Assembly (NCBI GenBank): GCA_937896705.1
Contig: CALBOC010000370.1
Coordinates: 1-8,661 of the forward strand
Reading direction: 5' to 3'
DNA from: an uncultured Micrococcaceae bacterium
GTDB lineage: Bacteria > Actinomycetota > Actinomycetes > Actinomycetales > Micrococcaceae
Length of the DNA stretch: 8,661 nt
In this document: positions 5,913 to 8,661 of the stretch, piece after piece
How positions within the stretch are numbered: the first letter of the stretch is position 1
Layout of the letters: every line of letters starts with the position of its first letter
Position numbers and translations under genes: made by a program
Notes under the pieces: model-generated
The model's database searches: none
What the model saw: only the letters and a program-made list of their open reading frames with translations
Told to the model about the DNA's origin: nothing

Positions 5913-7214
5913 ATGACTTCTACTTCAACTATTGCACTACCAACGTTCGAACAGCTCCTACAAGCTACGGAACACGTTTCGCCCACTGACCTGCAATTAC
6001 ACCAACATTTTGCACCGGTGTTCGAAACGATCGCTGCTGGTGCAAGGCAACGGGAGCAAGACCATGAACTAGCGTTTGATGCCTTTGAAAAATTGCGGAC
6101 CTCGGGTTTTACTCGCGTTCGTCTAGCTCGAGAGCATGGTGGAATTGGTGCATCCCTGCCGCAATTAGCCGAACTATTAGTTGACCTCGGACAAGCAGAT
6201 TCAAATTTACCTCAAGCCCTACACGGGCACTTCATGTTCACAGAACAGCATCAGAATGAATCTCAAGGGGCAGTCTCTGCATGGTGGCTTGCTGAGGTGG
6301 CCAAGGGCAAAATCTTTGGTAACGCCCTGGTTGAACTCCCCCCTGCAGCGGGCAAGCGCCCGGTGTATTGGACCGACGCGGAACCCACGTCCGGTGGAGT
6401 CATTGCTCATCTGACCGGCGACAAATTTTATTCAACTGGCGCGATCTTTGCCGACTACCTTCTCATTTCAGCGTCGCGTGCAGCTGATGAAGACGAAGGA
6501 CCATTGTTTGCAATCGTCGACGCAGAACACCCTGGTGTCAAACGAATCGACGATTGGAATGGTTTTGGGCAACGACTCACCGCTTCGGGTACGACCATTC
6601 TCGACGAGGTTCCCGTGCTTGAAAACCGGCTCCAGGAATTCGATGTGCCCACCGGAGTGCTCTCGTACACGATCTTGTGGATCGCCTTAATTGCTACCCA
6701 AACCGGCATAGGCCAAGCGGCGATAAAAGATATTACCCAGTACGTTGCCACTCGACGCCGGACCTACAACCACGCAACAGCAGAGACCCCTGCAGAAGAT
6801 CCTCTGGTACATGAAGTCATCGGGAAAGCCTCCGCCAAAGTGTCCGCAGCTCGACACATCGTGCGAGGTGTAGCAGCCGTTGCAGAGCAGTCCTATGTGC
6901 AAATTCAAGGGCATACCGATCTGGAAGACCCGGTCTTTCTAGATGCGCACACGAGAGCAAATATTGCACTATCTGAAGCTAGTCTGGTGGTCTCAGAACT
7001 CATTTTGGATGCCACCAATCAGATTTTTGAAGTCGGGGGAGCATCCGCGACGATCGCATCCAATCAATTGCACCAGCACTGGCTCAATGCGCGTACCATC
7101 GCTAGCCACACACCTTTAATTTATCGTACCCAGGCTGTGGGTAACTACCGAATCAACGGCGTGATCCCACCGCACCACTCGACTGCCCGAAACTCAGAAC
7201 CGCGCCAGGGATAG
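5913..7214 (+). CDS. Acyl-CoA dehydrogenase-fold flavin monooxygenase, DszC/SfnC-like, sulfur acquisition
   Basis: A 433-residue cytoplasmic enzyme with the acyl-CoA dehydrogenase fold: N-terminal helical domain (about 25-130), central beta domain with GDKFYSTGAIFADY (169-182) and DDWNGFGQRLTASGTT (213-228), and C-terminal helical bundle with IFEVGGASAT (371-380) and HQHWLNARTIASHTP (387-401). The H-W-x-N-A-R-T signature with PLIYRTQAVGNY after it marks the FMNH2-dependent monooxygenase branch (DszC, SfnC) rather than true acyl-CoA dehydrogenases. Relatives oxygenate dibenzothiophene, dimethylsulfone-type or other organosulfur compounds using flavin from a separate reductase, which is not in the window. 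The upstream SAM riboswitch strongly supports a sulfur-scavenging role. The ATG at 5913 has only a weak GAGTG before it. Codons look more AT-ending than in fhs. The exact substrate is undetermined. Confidence 0.88.
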   Translation: MTSTSTIALPTFEQLLQATEHVSPTDLQLHQHFAPVFETIAAGARQREQDHELAFDAFEKLRTSGFTRVRLAREHGGIGASLPQLAELLVDLGQADSNLPQALHGHFMFTEQHQNESQGAVSAWWLAEVAKGKIFGNALVELPPAAGKRPVYWTDAEPTSGGVIAHLTGDKFYSTGAIFADYLLISASRAADEDEGPLFAIVDAEHPGVKRIDDWNGFGQRLTASGTTILDEVPVLENRLQEFDVPTGVLSYTILWIALIATQTGIGQAAIKDITQYVATRRRTYNHATAETPAEDPLVHEVIGKASAKVSAARHIVRGVAAVAEQSYVQIQGHTDLEDPVFLDAHTRANIALSEASLVVSELILDATNQIFEVGGASATIASNQLHQHWLNARTIASHTPLIYRTQAVGNYRINGVIPPHHSTARNSEPRQG

Positions 7215-7238
7215 ATTCCTGGCCGCTCGCTGCTGATA

Positions 7239-7276
7239 GTTCAGGGCGCACCATCCAACGACGGTGCGCCCTGAAC
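7239..7276. terminator. Perfect 14-bp hairpin between convergent genes, bidirectional terminator
   Basis: GTTCAGGGCGCACC (7239-7252) and GGTGCGCCCTGAAC (7263-7276) are perfect complements around a 10-base loop. The hairpin lies 24 bases after the monooxygenase stop and 33 bases beyond the fhs stop. There is no U-tract on either strand, as is common for actinobacterial hairpin terminators. Confidence 0.75.
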
Positions 7277-7309
7277 CGCGAGAATAACACTACGGTGACC
7301 AGTTACGCG

Positions 7310-8661
7310 TTAGAACAGTCCTAAAATCTCGCCTTCATCGTTGACGTCCATCTTGTCGGAAGCGGGTTTAGCAGGCAGGCCAGGCATCGTCATCATGGCA
7401 CCGGTCAGGGCCACTACGAATCCGGCACCGGCACGCAGATTGAGCTCACGCACGGTCACCCGGAAGCCGTCAGGAGCGCCCAGGGCTTTGGGATCGTCAC
7501 TGAATGAGTACTGGGTTTTTGCCATACACACCGGCATCTTATCGAGCCCGGCTTCTTCGAGTTGTTTCAGCTGACGTTGTGCGGTCGAGGAGAAATCGAC
7601 ACCGTCGCCACCGTAAACGTTGGTCACGATATGTTCGATGCGCTCCCGAATACTGGTGTCTTCACAGAACATCGGCTGCACGGTATCTTCGGAGTCTTTG
7701 AGGACCTCGGTAAGATGCGAGGCCAGGGCTTTGGCACCTTCGCCACCGTTGGCCCACACACTGACGACTTCGGCATGTACATCGTGTTTGGCGCAGAAGT
7801 CTTTGACCCACGCCAGCTCTTCTTCGGTGTCTTGTGGGAACTGGTTGATCGCAACCACCACGGGGGCACCGAAGGACTTGACGTTTTTCAGGTGGCGCGC
7901 GAGGTTCGCGGAGCCTTTTTCCATGGCGTCGAGGTGACCGGAGCGGTCATCGCCGGGGTTATTGACCTCATCGACGGATAGCCCGCCGTTGTATTTTAGC
8001 GAGCGGACGGTTGAGACCACGGTGACTGCATCGGCGGCGAACCCTCCGGCTGGTCCGGTGATGTTGACGAATTTTTCGCCCCCAAGGTCGGCGCCGAATC
8101 CGGCTTCGGTCACGACTGTGTCGGCCAGATCCAGTGCGGTGTTGGTGGCGATCACGGAGTTTGCTCCGTGTGCAATGTTGGCGAATGGACCGCCGTGGAT
8201 CAGCGCGGGGGTCCCGGCCAGCGTTTGAACAAGGTTCGGGCGGATGGCATCGCGCAGCAGGATGGCCATGGCACCTTGGGCGCCATTTGGTCCAAGCTGG
8301 GCAGCAGTAACCGGCTCGCGGTCGTAGGTATCAGCCACGACAATACGAGACAGGCGTTCTTTGAGATCATCGATATCGCGGGACAGGCAGAACACGGCCA
8401 TCGTTTCGGAGGCCACGACGATTTCGAAGCCGTCTTCGCGTGGGCTGCCAGAAGCGCGACCACCCAGACCGACCACGACGTTGCGCAGGTTGCGGTCGTT
8501 CATGTCCAGGACGCGTTTGACGCGTACGGTGCGCGAGTCGATGCCGAGTTCGTTGCCGTGATAAATGTGGTTATCCACCAGAGCGCACAGCAGGTTGTGG
8601 GCTGATGAGATCGCATGGAAGTCCCCGGTGAAGTGCAGGTTGATACTTTCCATGGGGACCA
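7310..8661 (-). CDS. fhs: Formate-tetrahydrofolate ligase, 5' end beyond the window
   Basis: About 450 C-terminal residues of an enzyme normally near 560 residues. It joins formate to tetrahydrofolate with ATP, giving 10-formyl-THF for one-carbon metabolism in the cytosol. Family stretches are present: NLHFTGDFHAISSAHNLLCA, DNHIYHGNELGID, RVLDMNDRNLRNVVVGLGG, FEIVVASETMAVFCLS, HGGPFANIAHGANSV, EAGFGADLGGEKF, VVVAINQFPQDTEEE, YGGDGVDFS and a C-terminus ending in DEGEILGLF. The ATG at 8653 is internal: the frame continues upstream as VP to the window edge, where homologues also have P-M-E-D-I-N. The P-loop region therefore lies outside. The visible part is intact. It is convergent with the monooxygenase. 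Confidence 0.97.
   Translation of the reverse strand, partial: VPMESINLHFTGDFHAISSAHNLLCALVDNHIYHGNELGIDSRTVRVKRVLDMNDRNLRNVVVGLGGRASGSPREDGFEIVVASETMAVFCLSRDIDDLKERLSRIVVADTYDREPVTAAQLGPNGAQGAMAILLRDAIRPNLVQTLAGTPALIHGGPFANIAHGANSVIATNTALDLADTVVTEAGFGADLGGEKFVNITGPAGGFAADAVTVVSTVRSLKYNGGLSVDEVNNPGDDRSGHLDAMEKGSANLARHLKNVKSFGAPVVVAINQFPQDTEEELAWVKDFCAKHDVHAEVVSVWANGGEGAKALASHLTEVLKDSEDTVQPMFCEDTSIRERIEHIVTNVYGGDGVDFSSTAQRQLKQLEEAGLDKMPVCMAKTQYSFSDDPKALGAPDGFRVTVRELNLRAGAGFVVALTGAMMTMPGLPAKPASDKMDVNDEGEILGLF

Noticed and set aside
5705..5986. 93-codon minus-strand ORF over the riboswitch
   Set aside because: It lies antisense to a structured RNA and the start of the monooxygenase gene, and its translation resembles no protein family.
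5894..5989. Short upstream ORF from ATG 5894 overlapping the monooxygenase start
   Set aside because: It has no ribosome binding site and is out of frame; the ATG falls in the palindrome TTTCATGAAA and is probably incidental.
7562..7981. Plus-strand ORFs of 100-145 codons opposite fhs
   Set aside because: They are antisense shadows of a highly conserved enzyme gene, a common result of GC-biased codon use.
1..8661. tRNA, rRNA, CRISPR arrays or terminal repeats of an intact insertion sequence
   Set aside because: No cloverleaf, rRNA core sequence, regularly spaced repeats or matching terminal inverted repeats were found by eye.

Overview
The window looks like a piece of an actinobacterial chromosome, probably a moderate-GC relative of the Micrococcaceae. 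This is inferred from three things: a SAM-IV-clan riboswitch, a class known mainly from Actinomycetota; the actinobacterial flavour of the fhs, DUF421 and resolvase sequences; and GTG starts with clear GGAGG-type ribosome binding sites. The exact genus cannot be read from the sequence.

Layout. Positions 1-1028 hold a small antibiotic-biosynthesis-monooxygenase-like (ABM) protein on the + strand, convergent with a DUF1801 protein on the - strand. A gene-free stretch rich in short palindromes (1029-1484) leads to a serine resolvase gene broken by two in-frame TAA codons (1485-2075). A metabolite:H+ symporter (MHS-type MFS transporter, 2289-3641) lies on the - strand. Its promoter region carries two perfect dyads. 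Divergent from it is what appears to be the wrecked 5' end of a TetR-type regulator (3742-3920), running into a 404-residue ORF of unrecognised family (3921-5135). A DUF421 membrane-protein gene with an internal TGA and an aberrant C-terminus follows (5251-5685).

The right third is intact. A SAM-sensing riboswitch (5696-5823) precedes a DszC/SfnC-like acyl-CoA-dehydrogenase-fold monooxygenase (5913-7214), which points to control by sulfur status. A perfect 14-bp hairpin separates it from a convergent formate-tetrahydrofolate ligase gene (7310-8661), whose first part lies beyond the right edge.

The genes do not form one pathway. The most coherent functional unit is riboswitch plus monooxygenase (sulfur scavenging). 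The central part (about 1.1-5.7 kb) reads as an accessory region in decay, with two or three damaged genes. No clearly new multi-gene system is visible. The most useful observations are the riboswitch assignment, the broken genes, and the operator architecture in front of the transporter.
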